A stretch of DNA of 41,901 bases from NCBI GenBank assembly GCA_030539495.1, contig JAUNRX010000017.1, positions 1-41,901 on the forward strand. Reading direction: 5' to 3'. This DNA is from a bacterium (lineage in GTDB: Bacteria > Bacillota > Clostridia > Lachnospirales > Lachnospiraceae). A program made the position numbers and the translations under genes. Each line of letters begins with the position of its first letter. Positions within the stretch are counted from its first letter, which is position 1. Under the pieces are notes generated by a model. It saw nothing but the letters and a program-made list of their open reading frames with translations, was not told the origin of the DNA and did not search any database. Of this stretch, positions 33,143 to 41,901 are shown piece after piece.

Positions 33143-34477
33143 ATGGATTCAAATAAGGAAAAAGAATTTAGTTTAGAAGATGCATTGCTTGAAGAGGCTA
33201 AGCTAGCGGAAGAAGAAGTGAATAAAGAGCTTATGAGTGAAAATTTAGAACAATTGGCGGCATTAGATGAAATACTCGATATATCAGAGGGTGAGTCGAT
33301 TGAAGAGAGTTTTGCTCAACACTTTGAGGAAAGCGTGAAATCGGAGGAACCTACAGAGGAAGTTCCTCCGATAATGGGTTTGGAGGACGATTCAGACGGT
33401 ATTTCTATCGAGGAACTGGATCAAATCATTAATTCCGATGCAGCGACAACTGATAATGACGTATTTTCTTTAGAAGAATTTGATTCATTGCTTGGAGATA
33501 CGGTAAAAGAGGATGTAATCCAGGCACCGAAAAATGCATCAGACATCTTTTCTGATTCTTTAGGAGCTGTTTCGTCCTTAGATGATGCAGCGCTTGAACA
33601 ACAATTTAATGACTTGCTTCCTGATGAAAATCTGATAACGGAAACGAATAAAAAGAAGACGTTAGTGGAAAAAATGTTTGCAAATATCGAACCTGAAAAT
33701 CCTCAGGAAGAGATTGCAAAAGAAGAGCAACGAATTGCAGAGAAAGAACAAAAGAAGAAACAAAAAGAAGAAGCTAAAGAAATGCAAAAAGAAGAAAAGA
33801 AAAAGGCAGCTGCAGAGAAGAAAGCTGCAAAAGCCGCCGCGAAAGATGCAAAGGCAAAGCAGAAAGCTGAACTGAAAGCACAGAAACAAAAAGAAAAAGA
33901 AGAACTTGCAAAGACATATGTTCCGGAAGGCAAGATCAATAAAGTGGGAGCTTCCATTGTATTTACTTCAGCAGCAGTACTTGGAATTGTTGTGATCGGA
34001 GGAACGTACAAAGGAGCTTATAAAATCCTGACAAGCAATGCAAATTTTGATAGCCAGATTGGACGATATGAGGTTGCTTATGAAGAATTAAGCGGCATTA
34101 ATCTAAAAGCATCCGATCAGGAATTGTATGATAAGCTTCAGACCATTATGCTGATGAATAAGCATCAGAACTCTTATGAGAACTTTAGAGAGCTTAATAT
34201 GAATGTTGAGGCGTTAGATTCCTTATTAAAAGGGCTGGAACGCTATGACGAGTACTACAGCCAGGCAAAAGAGCATGGTGTAGCTGCAAATTATGATTCT
34301 ATGAAGAAACAGATGATTGCTGAATTAAAGCAAGCATTTGATCTAAGTGAATCCGATGCCAGAAAGCTGATTGATGAAAAGGATCAAGAGACTTATACAA
34401 AGTCACTAATGCAAATCTGTAGCAGTATTAAGCAAGACAGCCCAACAGACGGAACGTTAGCCAGTGTAAATGAATAA
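33143..34477 (+). CDS. Large acidic/Lys-Glu-rich single-span membrane protein
   Basis: 444 residues from ATG 33143, preceded by GGGTGGTG; GTG codons at 33128 and 33131 are alternatives. The N-terminal 180 residues are very acidic, with repeated SLEE/ISIEELDQ and SLDD-type motifs. About 185-260 is a Lys/Ala/Glu coiled coil. One membrane helix lies at about 270-292, and the last 150 residues form a helical domain. I do not recognise the family. The lysine-rich stretch before the helix suggests the N-terminus is cytoplasmic. The acidic short motifs could be docking sites, which is inference. It precedes hisH but a terminator lies between them. Confidence 0.85.
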   Translation: MDSNKEKEFSLEDALLEEAKLAEEEVNKELMSENLEQLAALDEILDISEGESIEESFAQHFEESVKSEEPTEEVPPIMGLEDDSDGISIEELDQIINSDAATTDNDVFSLEEFDSLLGDTVKEDVIQAPKNASDIFSDSLGAVSSLDDAALEQQFNDLLPDENLITETNKKKTLVEKMFANIEPENPQEEIAKEEQRIAEKEQKKKQKEEAKEMQKEEKKKAAAEKKAAKAAAKDAKAKQKAELKAQKQKEKEELAKTYVPEGKINKVGASIVFTSAAVLGIVVIGGTYKGAYKILTSNANFDSQIGRYEVAYEELSGINLKASDQELYDKLQTIMLMNKHQNSYENFRELNMNVEALDSLLKGLERYDEYYSQAKEHGVAANYDSMKKQMIAELKQAFDLSESDARKLIDEKDQETYTKSLMQICSSIKQDSPTDGTLASVNE

Positions 34478-34524
34478 AAATAAGAATTTTGTGAATTAGT
34501 TGCATAAATTTCTTTAGTAAAGTA

Positions 34525-34566
34525 AGATATAGAGAATAGGAATTTCCTATTTTTTATATCTTTTTC
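34525..34566 (+). terminator. Terminator upstream of hisH
   Basis: AGATATA pairs with TATATCT and, inside it, AATAGGA with TCCTATT; a T-run follows (34561-34565). The hairpin ends 35 bases before hisH, so it could also attenuate that gene. Confidence 0.7.
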
Positions 34567-34600
34567 TGTAATTAAAATAAAGAACAAAGGAAGTGTTTTA

Positions 34601-35206
34601 ATGATAGCGATTGTAGATTATGATGCTGGAAATTTAAAAAGTGTTGAGAAGGCACTTATTTCGCTTGACCAAGATGTAGTCATTACAAGAGATAAAGAAC
34701 AACTCCTTCATGCGGACAAAGTCATTCTACCGGGTGTTGGTGCATTTGGTGAGGCAATGGAAAAGTTACATAAGTATGATCTGGTAGACATACTAAAAGA
34801 AATTGGAAAGAGTGAAAAGCCATTCTTAGGAATATGCTTAGGGCTTCAGCTAATGTTTGAACGAAGTGAGGAAACGGAAGGTGTGGAAGGCCTTGGTATA
34901 TTAGATGGTGAGATTGTAAGGATACCGGACCACGAAGGTCTTAAGATTCCTCATATTGGTTGGAATGACTTGACAATTAATCCAAAGTCGAAATTATTTG
35001 CAGGTATAGAACAGCGTTCTTATGTATATTTTGTTCATTCTTATTATCTGAAAGCGAAGAACAGGGAGGATGTGGCTGCGACAACGGAGTACGGAGTGAA
35101 AATTGATGCGGCAGTAGAACGAGGTACCACATTTGCCTGTCAGTTCCATCCGGAAAAGAGCGGTGATATCGGGTTAAAGATACTTAAGAATTTTGCAGAA
35201 ATGTAA
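34601..35206 (+). CDS. hisH: Imidazole glycerol phosphate synthase, glutaminase subunit
   Basis: 201 residues, normal length. It is a class I glutamine amidotransferase: the GICLGLQ motif carries nucleophile C79, and CQFHPEKS near the C-terminus supplies H183 and E185. It releases ammonia from glutamine and channels it to HisF, which makes IGP and AICAR in histidine synthesis. hisF follows after 11 bases. The rest of the his pathway is not in the window. AAAGGAAG precedes the start. Confidence 0.97.
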   Translation: MIAIVDYDAGNLKSVEKALISLDQDVVITRDKEQLLHADKVILPGVGAFGEAMEKLHKYDLVDILKEIGKSEKPFLGICLGLQLMFERSEETEGVEGLGILDGEIVRIPDHEGLKIPHIGWNDLTINPKSKLFAGIEQRSYVYFVHSYYLKAKNREDVAATTEYGVKIDAAVERGTTFACQFHPEKSGDIGLKILKNFAEM

Positions 35207-35217
35207 GGAGGATACTT

Positions 35218-35979
35218 ATGTTTACGAAAAGAATTATTCCATGTTTGGATGTACATAATGGCCGCGTTGTTAAGGGCATAAATTTTGTGAATTTAAAAGA
35301 TGCAGGTGATCCGGTAGAGGTTGCCAAGGCATATAATAAGGCAGGAGCCGATGAACTGGTATTTCTTGATATTACCGCATCTTCAGATGCAAGAACGATC
35401 AAGCTTGATATGGTTCGAAGAGTAGCGGAAACAGTGTTTATCCCCTTTACAGTAGGTGGTGGCATTCGTACCGTAGATGATTTTAAGCTCATCTTACGTG
35501 AGGGTGCGGACAAAGTAGCAGTCAATACTGCGGCAATTCTTAATCCTTCCTTAATTGCAGATGCTGCCGATAAATTCGGAAGCCAATGTGTGGTGTTAGC
35601 AGTGGATGCCAAGAGAAGACCAGACGGAAGCGGCTGGAATATATATAAAAATGGCGGAAGAGTTGATATGGGAATTGACGCAGTAGAATGGGTAATGAAG
35701 GCATGTGAGCTTGGTGCAGGCGAAATTCTTTTGACTAGCATGGACAAAGACGGTACAAAGGATGGCTACGACTTAGAGTTAACAAAAACAATCTCAGAAA
35801 ATGTCAAAGTCCCGGTAATTGCATCCGGAGGAGCAGGCACAAAAGCCCACTTTTACGATGCTTTGACAACAGGTAAAGCCGATGCAGCCCTAGCAGCCTC
35901 CCTATTCCACTACAAAGAACTAGAAATCAGCGACCTAAAAGAATATCTTGCTGAACGCGGAGTCAGTGTAAGGGCGTAG
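35218..35979 (+). CDS. hisF: Imidazole glycerol phosphate synthase, cyclase subunit
   Basis: 253 residues, a complete (beta/alpha)8 barrel. Catalytic D11 ([15 protein letters not shown]) and D130 (VLAVDAKR) are present, together with phosphate-binding glycines ([17 protein letters not shown]). It condenses PRFAR with ammonia from HisH to form IGP plus AICAR. AGGAGG precedes the ATG. The gene ends at the border of the unusual hairpin-rich non-coding stretch. Confidence 0.97.
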   Translation: MFTKRIIPCLDVHNGRVVKGINFVNLKDAGDPVEVAKAYNKAGADELVFLDITASSDARTIKLDMVRRVAETVFIPFTVGGGIRTVDDFKLILREGADKVAVNTAAILNPSLIADAADKFGSQCVVLAVDAKRRPDGSGWNIYKNGGRVDMGIDAVEWVMKACELGAGEILLTSMDKDGTKDGYDLELTKTISENVKVPVIASGGAGTKAHFYDALTTGKADAALAASLFHYKELEISDLKEYLAERGVSVRA

Positions 35980-36058
35980 CGCAACCGAGAAAGCGCAACC
36001 GAGGACGGTTGCTTTGGATGAAATCAGGATTTCATCCATTCCCTGAAGGAAACGATTA

Positions 36059-36153
36059 GTGCTCATTCGTGCAAGTCCTTAAAATACAGGATCTATTCGC
36101 ACTAATTCGATATCCGAAAAGCGCGGTTTCCGGATATCGATTAAAATGAGCAC
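36059..36153. ncRNA. Nested three-way-junction inverted repeat
   Basis: The outer stem is GTGCTCATT (36059-36067) with AATGAGCAC (36145-36153). Inside are GTGC/GCAC with TCCT/AGGA (36069-36102) and a perfect 10-bp stem TCGATATCCG/CGGATATCGA (36107-36140). The parts account for nearly every base. An RNA or a mobile repeat would both explain it; which strand is used is not known. Confidence 0.4.
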
Positions 36154-36438
36154 CTATGGTTTTCAAACTTTCCCCCAGGCCACGTCCTATAAGTGAGATA
36201 AGTTCCCTCAGGGTCAAAAGTATGCGGGGAAGTATTCCCCGGACCCTTTCGTTGGGCGTCAACGCAAATCCTTTGGATGAGCAAAAATGAAATTTGCTTT
36301 ATATTTACTTAGAATACAATTTATCTTTTAGGAAGCTAGTCCTTTGGCATGATATTCTTAAAGAATATCATACACAGCGGCTGTCGCACCACAGACTGCA
36401 TTTTGGTTTTTATTAAAATAATCTTAGCCTACAGAAAC

Positions 36439-36607
36439 GAAAATGGGAGGGCCTAACAATACTACAATGTACTTCCTCTACCGTTACTGTTCAGGTTGGA
36501 TATCCACTGAGGGCAAACACCAAAGGTGTCTGTCAGTAGTGAATATTCGGCCTGAACTGTAGAGGTGGCGGAAGAACAGTAGTATTGTTATGGCCTCTCC
36601 CATTTTC
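36439..36607. repeat. Long imperfect hairpin of about 170 bases
   Basis: The outer arms pair as GAAAATGGGAG/CTCCCATTTTC and GGCC/GGCC with small bulges, then AACAATACTAC (36555-36565 paired with 36579-36589 in the text coordinates given here as left arm 36455-36465) with GTAGTATTGTT. Inward, GTTCAGG/CCTGAAC and a tip ACACC-aaa-GGTGT (36517-36529) continue the structure. On the plus strand a T-rich tail follows the right arm, so it could end hisF transcription. It is far longer than a normal terminator. Confidence 0.7.
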
Positions 36608-36671
36608 TTTTTCGTAAACCTACATCTATTTTAATGAAAAACCTTAATCACACCCTAAGGCGACAGCGCCC

Positions 36672-39600
36672 TTACATATTCTTTTCGGCAGTAGAGAGCA
36701 TTAGCTTGATTCGGTTTAACTGATTTACTTCGCTGGCACCTGGATCGTAATCGATAGCTACGATGTTTGTGTCTTTAAAGGATTGACGAAGCACTTTGAT
36801 AACACCTTTACCAACAACGTGGTTTGGTAAGCAGCCGAAAGGCTGAGTACATACGATATTGTTAACTCCAGAATGGATTAACTCAATCATTTCACCGGTT
36901 AAGAACCAGCCTTCACCTGTTTGGTTACCAATGGATACAAAGTCACTTGCATAGTCGGCAAGAGTGTTGATCTTTACTGGTGCGCTAAAACGTTTACTTT
37001 CATTTAAAGCCTTCACTAATGGCTTACGATACCATTCGATAAAACGGATGGCAGTATTACAGATAATAGCACTCTTCTTGCTCTTTCCTAAATTCTCATG
37101 CTTGAAGTTAGAGTCATAAGCACAGTATAGGAAGAAGTCAAGTAAGTCTGGAACAACGGCTTCAGCGCCTTCTGCTTCTAATTGTTCAACAATATAGTTG
37201 TTTGCGATTGGAAGGAATTTAACAAGAATTTCTCCAACAACTCCAACTCTAGGCTTCTTAATATCTAATAATTCTAACTGATCGAAATCAGACACAATTC
37301 CTTTGATATTAGCTTTAAATTCTCCATGACGTCCATTATGGATAGAAGTGAGACATTTCTTTTTCCATTTTTCATAAAGGGCATTAGCAGAGCCTTCTTT
37401 TGCTTCATAAGGTCTTGTCTTGTAGAGAACGCGCATTAATGCATCTCCGTAGATTAAGCCTTGTAACGCACGATTTAAGATCTTAGGCGTATATTGCATA
37501 CCTGAATTTTTCTCGATACCCTGTGCACTGATAGAAATAACAGGTACATGGGACAGGTTTGCTTTTTCAAGAGCACGTCGGATAAATCCAATATAGTTTG
37601 TAGCACGGCATCCACCACCGGTTTGTGTAATGATAACAGCAACTTTATCCGTATCGTATCTGCCGGAAAGTAATGCTTCCATAATCTGTCCAACTACGAT
37701 AAGAGAAGGATAGCAGGCATCATTATTTACATATTTCAGGCCGTAATCAATCGTTGTGCGGTTATCACTATTTAGGACAACTGCATTATAGCCGCTGACC
37801 GTAAATGCTTCCTGAACGAAGTCAAAGTGGATTGGTGACATCTGAGGACAAAGAATCGTATACGTATCTTTCATTTCTTTTGTGAATTCCACACGTTTAC
37901 GAGCTGCAGAGACAACTTTAGGCTCGATATGTTTCTTCTCACGATCTTTTACTGCAGAGATTAAGCTTCGAATACGAATTCTTGCAGCACCTAAGTTATT
38001 TACTTCATCAATCTTTAATACAGTATAAATCTTGCCAGACTTCGTTAAAATGTCATTTACTTCATCGGTTGTAACGGCATCCAGACCGCAGCCGAAGGAA
38101 TTTAATTGAATTAATTCCAAGTTTGATTGAGTACGTACGAAAGAAGCGGCAGCATAAAGGCGGGAATGGTACATCCATTGATCCATAACGATGGTTGGAC
38201 GATCTACCTTGCCAAGATGTGCAATACTGTCTTCGGTAAGTACGGCGATATCGTAGGAAGTAATTAATTCTGGAATACCATGATTGATTTCTTTATCAAT
38301 ATGATAAGGACGGCCGGCTAATACAATGCCTCGTTTGCCTGTTTTTTTCAAGTATTCAAGAGTCTCTTCCCCTTTTTTGCGAACATCGTCACGAACTTTT
38401 GTAAGTTCTGCAAAAGCAGCATGAGCAGCTTCTTTAACTTCGTTTGCAGGAATATTATTTTCTTTTCCCATGACTTTGATTAACTGATTCGTAATAATCT
38501 CTTCAGACTCAAAGGATAGGAATGGATTTTGATAAACGATAGAGGAGTTTTGTAGCTCTTCCACATTATTTTTAATATTTTCACCATAACTTGTAACGAT
38601 TGGGCAGTTGTAATGATCATTTGCTGTTGGATCTTCTACACGTTCGTAAGGAATACAAGGATAGAAGATGTACTGCAATCCTTCTTTGATCAGCCACATA
38701 ATATGACCATGTGCAAGTTTTGCAGGATAACATTCACTTTCACTTGGAATAGATTCAATACCAAGTTCATAAATACCACGATTGGACTCTGGTGAGAGTA
38801 CGACACGATAGTTTAATTTTGTAAAGAAAGTAAACCAGAATGGATAGTTTTCATACATATTCAGTACTCTTGGGATACCGACTAGGCCACGGCTGGCTTT
38901 TTCTTCTGGCAATGGTTCATAGCCAAAGGTTCTTTGGTTTTTATATTCAAATAAGTTTGGTACGCCATTTGCATTTTTAACCTTGCCAATACCCTTTTCA
39001 CAACGGTTACCGGAGATATAATTACGTCCTCCTGTAAAACGGTTGATTGTAAGACGGCAGTGGTTTGTACAGCCCTTACATCTTGTGAGTTTTGTATCAA
39101 ACTTAAGATTAATGATATTTTCAAAGGAGAGCATAGTAGACTCTTGACCTTCATAATGCTCACGTGCAATTAATGCAGCACCGAATGCACCCATGATACC
39201 TGCAATATCCGGACGGATAGCCTGACAGGAGGAGATACGTTCGAAACTTCTTAAAACAGCATCGTTGTAGAAAGTACCACCTTGAACTACAATATTTTTA
39301 CCGAGGTCTTTTGGATCTGTAATCTTAATAACCTTTAATAAGGCATTTTTAATAACAGAGTAAGCAAGACCTGCACTAATATCAGCAACCGTAGCACCTT
39401 CTTTTTGAGCCTGTTTTACTTTGGAATTCATAAATACAGTACATCTGGAACCAAGATCGATTGGGTTCTGTGCAAATAGTGCAACTTTGGCAAAATCAGC
39501 AACTTCATAGTTTAATGATTTTGCAAAGGTTTCGATAAAGGAACCACATCCGGAGGAACAAGCTTCATTTAACTGAACGCTGTCGACGGAGTGATTTTTA

Positions 39601-40889
39601 ATCTTGATGCACTTCATATCCTGTCCACCGATATCGAGGATACAGTCTACAGAAGGATCAAAGAATGCTGCTGCATAGTAATGGGCAACTGTTTCTACTT
39701 CCCCTTCATCTAGTAAAAGTGCTGATTTAATAAGCGCTTCTCCATATCCAGTAGAACAAGAACGTACGATTTGAACGCCTTCAGGGAGCATCTCATAGAT
39801 TTCCTTGATGGAGCGAATCGTAGTCTTTAATGGACTACCGTTGTTATTACTGTAGAAGGAGTAGAGTAAAGAACCGTCTTCCCCTACTAAAGCTACTTTA
39901 GTTGTAGTGGAACCTGCATCGATACCGAGATAGCAGTTTCCTTTATATGTAGCAAGATCTCCTTTGACTACACTGTGCTTATTATGACGATCTAAGAATT
40001 CATTGTATTCTTCTTCGTCCTTAAACAGTGGTTCAAGTCTTGTTACTTCAAACTCTAATTTAACTTTATTACTAAGTAATGTGATTAAATCATCAAAAGT
40101 CGTAATGTTTTCGCCTTTTGAGTTCATTGCACTTCCGATTGCAGCAAATAAATGAGAATTATCTGGATCTACAATGGTCTCGTCTGTTAGTTTTAAAGTT
40201 CTAATAAAAGCTTGTTTTAATTCTGTTAAGAAATGGAGTGGTCCACCTAAAAAGGCAACATGTCCACGAATTGGCTTACCACATGCAAGACCGCTGATTG
40301 TCTGATTAACAACTGCTTGGAAAATAGAAGCAGAGAGGTCTGGCTTAGTTGCGCCTTCGTTGATTAATGGCTGAATATCCGTCTTGGCAAATACACCACA
40401 CCTTGCAGCGATAGGATAAAGTGCCTGATAGTCTTTGGCATATTCATTTAATCCGGCTGCATCTGTCTTTAACAGAGTAGCCATCTGATCGATAAAGGAA
40501 CCTGTACCGCCTGCGCAAATACCGTTCATTCTTTGATCAATTCCATTATTGAAATAAATAATCTTCGCATCTTCCCCACCGAGTTCGATTGCAACATCAG
40601 TTTGAGGTGCATAGTGTTCAAGAGATGATGCAACGGCAACAACTTCCTGAATAAAAGGGATGTTCATATTTTTGGCCAATGCAAGACCACCGGATCCTGT
40701 AATCATTGGGGCAACGGTTAAATCACCAAGAGTTCCTTTTGCTTTCGTAATTAAATCTGATAGTGTTTCTTGTATATTAGCAAAATGTCTTTGATAGTCT
40801 GAAAATAATATATTTAGTTCTTCATCAAGGACAGCTATTTTTACAGTTGTTGATCCAATATCTATACCGATCGTATACTTATTTTTCAT
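36672..40889 (-). CDS. 2-hydroxyacyl-CoA dehydratase activase-related fusion protein
   Basis: 1405 residues with two consecutive BcrAD/BadFG (HgdC-like ASKHA) ATPase domains. Domain 1 (about 5-265) has [14 protein letters not shown] and CAGGTGSF with C125 and C164. Domain 2 (about 318-580) has [14 protein letters not shown], and SGCGSF with C448 and C483. These cysteines match those holding the bridging [4Fe-4S] cluster of HgdC. A cysteine cluster follows (about 610-645: [16 protein letters not shown]), then DUF2229 and a C-terminal HgdB-like region. HgdC-type proteins pump an electron into a dehydratase using ATP; the role of the long fusions is not settled. No dehydratase genes are adjacent. 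All key residues look intact. Confidence 0.92.
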   Translation of the reverse strand: MKNKYTIGIDIGSTTVKIAVLDEELNILFSDYQRHFANIQETLSDLITKAKGTLGDLTVAPMITGSGGLALAKNMNIPFIQEVVAVASSLEHYAPQTDVAIELGGEDAKIIYFNNGIDQRMNGICAGGTGSFIDQMATLLKTDAAGLNEYAKDYQALYPIAARCGVFAKTDIQPLINEGATKPDLSASIFQAVVNQTISGLACGKPIRGHVAFLGGPLHFLTELKQAFIRTLKLTDETIVDPDNSHLFAAIGSAMNSKGENITTFDDLITLLSNKVKLEFEVTRLEPLFKDEEEYNEFLDRHNKHSVVKGDLATYKGNCYLGIDAGSTTTKVALVGEDGSLLYSFYSNNNGSPLKTTIRSIKEIYEMLPEGVQIVRSCSTGYGEALIKSALLLDEGEVETVAHYYAAAFFDPSVDCILDIGGQDMKCIKIKNHSVDSVQLNEACSSGCGSFIETFAKSLNYEVADFAKVALFAQNPIDLGSRCTVFMNSKVKQAQKEGATVADISAGLAYSVIKNALLKVIKITDPKDLGKNIVVQGGTFYNDAVLRSFERISSCQAIRPDIAGIMGAFGAALIAREHYEGQESTMLSFENIINLKFDTKLTRCKGCTNHCRLTINRFTGGRNYISGNRCEKGIGKVKNANGVPNLFEYKNQRTFGYEPLPEEKASRGLVGIPRVLNMYENYPFWFTFFTKLNYRVVLSPESNRGIYELGIESIPSESECYPAKLAHGHIMWLIKEGLQYIFYPCIPYERVEDPTANDHYNCPIVTSYGENIKNNVEELQNSSIVYQNPFLSFESEEIITNQLIKVMGKENNIPANEVKEAAHAAFAELTKVRDDVRKKGEETLEYLKKTGKRGIVLAGRPYHIDKEINHGIPELITSYDIAVLTEDSIAHLGKVDRPTIVMDQWMYHSRLYAAASFVRTQSNLELIQLNSFGCGLDAVTTDEVNDILTKSGKIYTVLKIDEVNNLGAARIRIRSLISAVKDREKKHIEPKVVSAARKRVEFTKEMKDTYTILCPQMSPIHFDFVQEAFTVSGYNAVVLNSDNRTTIDYGLKYVNNDACYPSLIVVGQIMEALLSGRYDTDKVAVIITQTGGGCRATNYIGFIRRALEKANLSHVPVISISAQGIEKNSGMQYTPKILNRALQGLIYGDALMRVLYKTRPYEAKEGSANALYEKWKKKCLTSIHNGRHGEFKANIKGIVSDFDQLELLDIKKPRVGVVGEILVKFLPIANNYIVEQLEAEGAEAVVPDLLDFFLYCAYDSNFKHENLGKSKKSAIICNTAIRFIEWYRKPLVKALNESKRFSAPVKINTLADYASDFVSIGNQTGEGWFLTGEMIELIHSGVNNIVCTQPFGCLPNHVVGKGVIKVLRQSFKDTNIVAIDYDPGASEVNQLNRIKLMLSTAEKNM

Positions 40890-40917
40890 ATTGTACCAGC
40901 TTTTGCTGTTCCTCCTT
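40890..40917 (-). promoter_or_regulatory. Distant ribosome site with a hairpin in the gap
   Basis: AAGGAGG (40917-40911, minus strand) is 21 bases from the ATG at 40889, too far for normal use. CAGC-AAAA-GCTG in the gap can fold as a 12-base hairpin, which would leave about 9 bases of effective spacing. No in-frame start lies closer. The hairpin bridge is inference. Confidence 0.4.
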
Positions 40918-40960
40918 ACATTATAGTATTAACACAATACGCAAAAATGCGCATAAAGAA

Positions 40961-40989
40961 ATTATACGATAGTTTGTCGAATTGTTCAA
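40961..40989 (-). promoter_or_regulatory. Strong sigma-A promoter of the activase-related gene
   Basis: On the minus strand, TTGAAC (40989-40984), a 17-base spacer and a perfect TATAAT (40966-40961), about 70 bases before the start codon. Confidence 0.75.
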
Positions 40990-41128
40990 TAAGTGAAATT
41001 TATTCTTTCATATTATTTAGAGAACTAAAGGACAGAGAAAGAACGTTTGTTAGAGGGGAGAATATAATAATAAGTGAATATAGATAGTTGTATTAGCGAA
41101 TAGGCTGTTTCGTTGATAGGAGGTATAA

Positions 41129-41901
41129 ATGAGTATAGATAATTGTAATGGTTTTGTATATGTGGTACAGGAAAATGATTCTTTGTATGGCATAAGCAGA
41201 AGGTTCAATATTTCTCTATCCTGGTTAATTAATGCAAATATAGATAATGATATTTATAACCTGTTCCTTGGAAAACGTATTTGCATACCAAACCGTGATC
41301 CATATATTGATATAATTCCAATTATACCGATTAGACCTTGGCCAGGAAATGTTAATGGTCCAGGTCCAGTAGAGTCAGACAAGGATGTTAATCCGTATAC
41401 TTCAGGACCTAGATTTGATCCGAGAGACCCAAGATATGGAACTGAAAATCCATTTGGACGTATTGGTGATGCAGATGAAGATGATGAATATACATCCGTA
41501 GTTTATGATGAAGACGATGAAGAAGAAGATTTTACAAGTACAGATTTAGAAAAAGTAGAAGATGTGTCAGAGACGGAATCAAGTGAAAATGGTGGACAGA
41601 TGGTTGAAAGTACCGAAAGAGAAGATGATATGTGGAATAGTGGGGAATATGATACAGATTATGATAGTGATGATAGAGCTAATTATAATCAAGATTCTTC
41701 ATCAGGTGTTGGCAATTTTGACAATGTAATAGGTCCGGATCCAAGAAATCCAAGATATAGACAAAGAACGGGTGACGGAACAGGAAGAATAAATGATAAC
41801 GACGTGAATATTGGAACCAGAAGAACAAACGGCGACATGATGAATGACGGAACCGGAAGAACAAACGGAAACAGGATGAATGGGACCGTAGATGGCGTAA
41901 C
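41129..41901 (+). CDS. LysM protein with acidic and repeat-rich tail, 3' end outside window
   Basis: 257 codons are visible and the frame stays open to the window end. ATAGGAGG (41116-41123) sets the start. Residues about 9-54 form one LysM domain (FVYVVQENDSLYGISRRFN ending in KRICIP), which binds peptidoglycan or related glycans. There is no signal peptide before it, which resembles spore-coat or cortex LysM proteins such as SafA, or a protein exported another way. A proline-rich linker, a strongly acidic region (about 110-180) and a Gly/Asn/Arg/Thr repeat follow. DPRxPRY occurs twice. The actual length and C-terminal domain cannot be seen. Confidence 0.8.
   Translation, partial: MSIDNCNGFVYVVQENDSLYGISRRFNISLSWLINANIDNDIYNLFLGKRICIPNRDPYIDIIPIIPIRPWPGNVNGPGPVESDKDVNPYTSGPRFDPRDPRYGTENPFGRIGDADEDDEYTSVVYDEDDEEEDFTSTDLEKVEDVSETESSENGGQMVESTEREDDMWNSGEYDTDYDSDDRANYNQDSSSGVGNFDNVIGPDPRNPRYRQRTGDGTGRINDNDVNIGTRRTNGDMMNDGTGRTNGNRMNGTVDGV
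41771..41901 (+). repeat. Degenerate tandem repeat of about 12 codons in the LysM gene
   Basis: Units read roughly DGTGRINDNDVN, GTRRTNGDMMN, DGTGRTNGNRMN and GTVDGV up to the window edge. The DNA units are 33-39 bases with clear similarity, e.g. GGAAC(C/A)(G/A)GAAGAA. The number of units may vary between strains. Confidence 0.65.

Larger units (their letters stand above)
35980..36671. other. Hairpin-rich, GC-richer non-coding stretch
   Basis: About 690 bases between the convergent hisF and activase genes with no convincing gene. Inverted repeats follow one another: GCAACCG/CGGTTGC (35995-36012); a perfect 10-bp stem (36015-36038); a nested three-way element (36059-36153); AGGGTC/GACCCT enclosing CGGGGAA/TTCCCCG (36210-36247); GCAAAT/ATTTGC (36264-36297); a 10-bp stem at 36349-36371; and a long hairpin (36439-36607). 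By my count 58 of the 120 bases at 36121-36240 are G or C, well above the neighbours. AGCGCAACCGAG occurs twice at 35978-36003. This looks like structured RNA or a dispersed repeat element, not ordinary spacer. Confidence 0.7.

Noticed and set aside
33662-34011. Overlapping Phe/Ser- and Lys-rich open frames on both strands inside the acidic/Lys-rich gene
   Set aside because: They are antisense or shifted readings of the Lys/Ala/Glu coiled coil, with low-complexity content only.
35184-35747. 187-codon minus-strand open frame across hisF
   Set aside because: It lies wholly antisense to hisF, which has all catalytic residues and a ribosome site; the frame is a by-product of codon usage.
36056-36262. 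68-codon minus-strand open frame in the hairpin-rich region after hisF
   Set aside because: Its sequence is made by the inverted repeats, there is no clear ribosome site and no recognisable domain; I treat the region as non-coding.

Overview
The window looks like a chromosomal segment of a low-GC anaerobic Firmicute, most likely a Lachnospiraceae member (Clostridium cluster XIVa, around Lachnoclostridium/Anaerocolumna). This is inferred from the AT-rich genes with strong AGGAG-type ribosome sites, many OmpR-type two-component systems, a DUF6465 gene, a fused 2-hydroxyacyl-CoA dehydratase activase, and an N-terminal LysM protein without a signal peptide. No rRNA, complete tRNA or CRISPR array is visible.

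Bases 1-24000 are accessory. The left part (202-6680) is a small defence-type cargo: a 1517-residue nuclease-STAND ATPase resembling the Avs antiviral sensors, a small second PD-(D/E)XK protein (DUF4365-like), and a tyrosine integrase. Just past the integrase are an attachment-like region with a tRNA/tmRNA-like 3' end (T-loop plus acceptor half, 6791-6810) and a repeat whose 38-bp core recurs exactly at 21121-21158. A third degraded copy of the tRNA-like end lies near 23864-23886. Repeated integration at one site, plausibly the 3' end of ssrA, would explain this layering.

Between the two 38-bp copies lies a block of antimicrobial-peptide-type modules: a BceAB exporter whose ATPase lost its Walker A half next to an IS91-like remnant; a regulator/ATPase/permease/kinase set (BcrA/LanF-like); a YtrA-type GntR regulator with its own ABC transporter and a clear promoter-operator; a decayed ECF sigma gene; and a second two-component system with an ATPase and two permeases. 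After the second copy come a gene-poor stretch with three strong hairpins, a secreted-type alpha/beta hydrolase and a divergent TetR regulator.

From about 24 kb on the content is core-like: a 5'-nucleotidase lipoprotein behind a foldable leader, a Gfo/Idh/MocA oxidoreductase, a membrane coiled-coil protein, a two-component system, a lipoprotein plus PH-domain protein, a CheV-type CheW-REC protein, a DUF6465 protein, a large acidic/Lys-Glu-rich membrane protein, hisH-hisF, the 1405-residue dehydratase-activase fusion on the minus strand, and the start of a LysM protein cut by the window end.

The two places that most deserve follow-up are the nuclease-STAND/DUF4365/integrase cassette with its repeated attachment remnants, and the roughly 630-bp non-coding, GC-richer stretch after hisF (35980-36612), which is packed with nested inverted repeats including a long imperfect hairpin.
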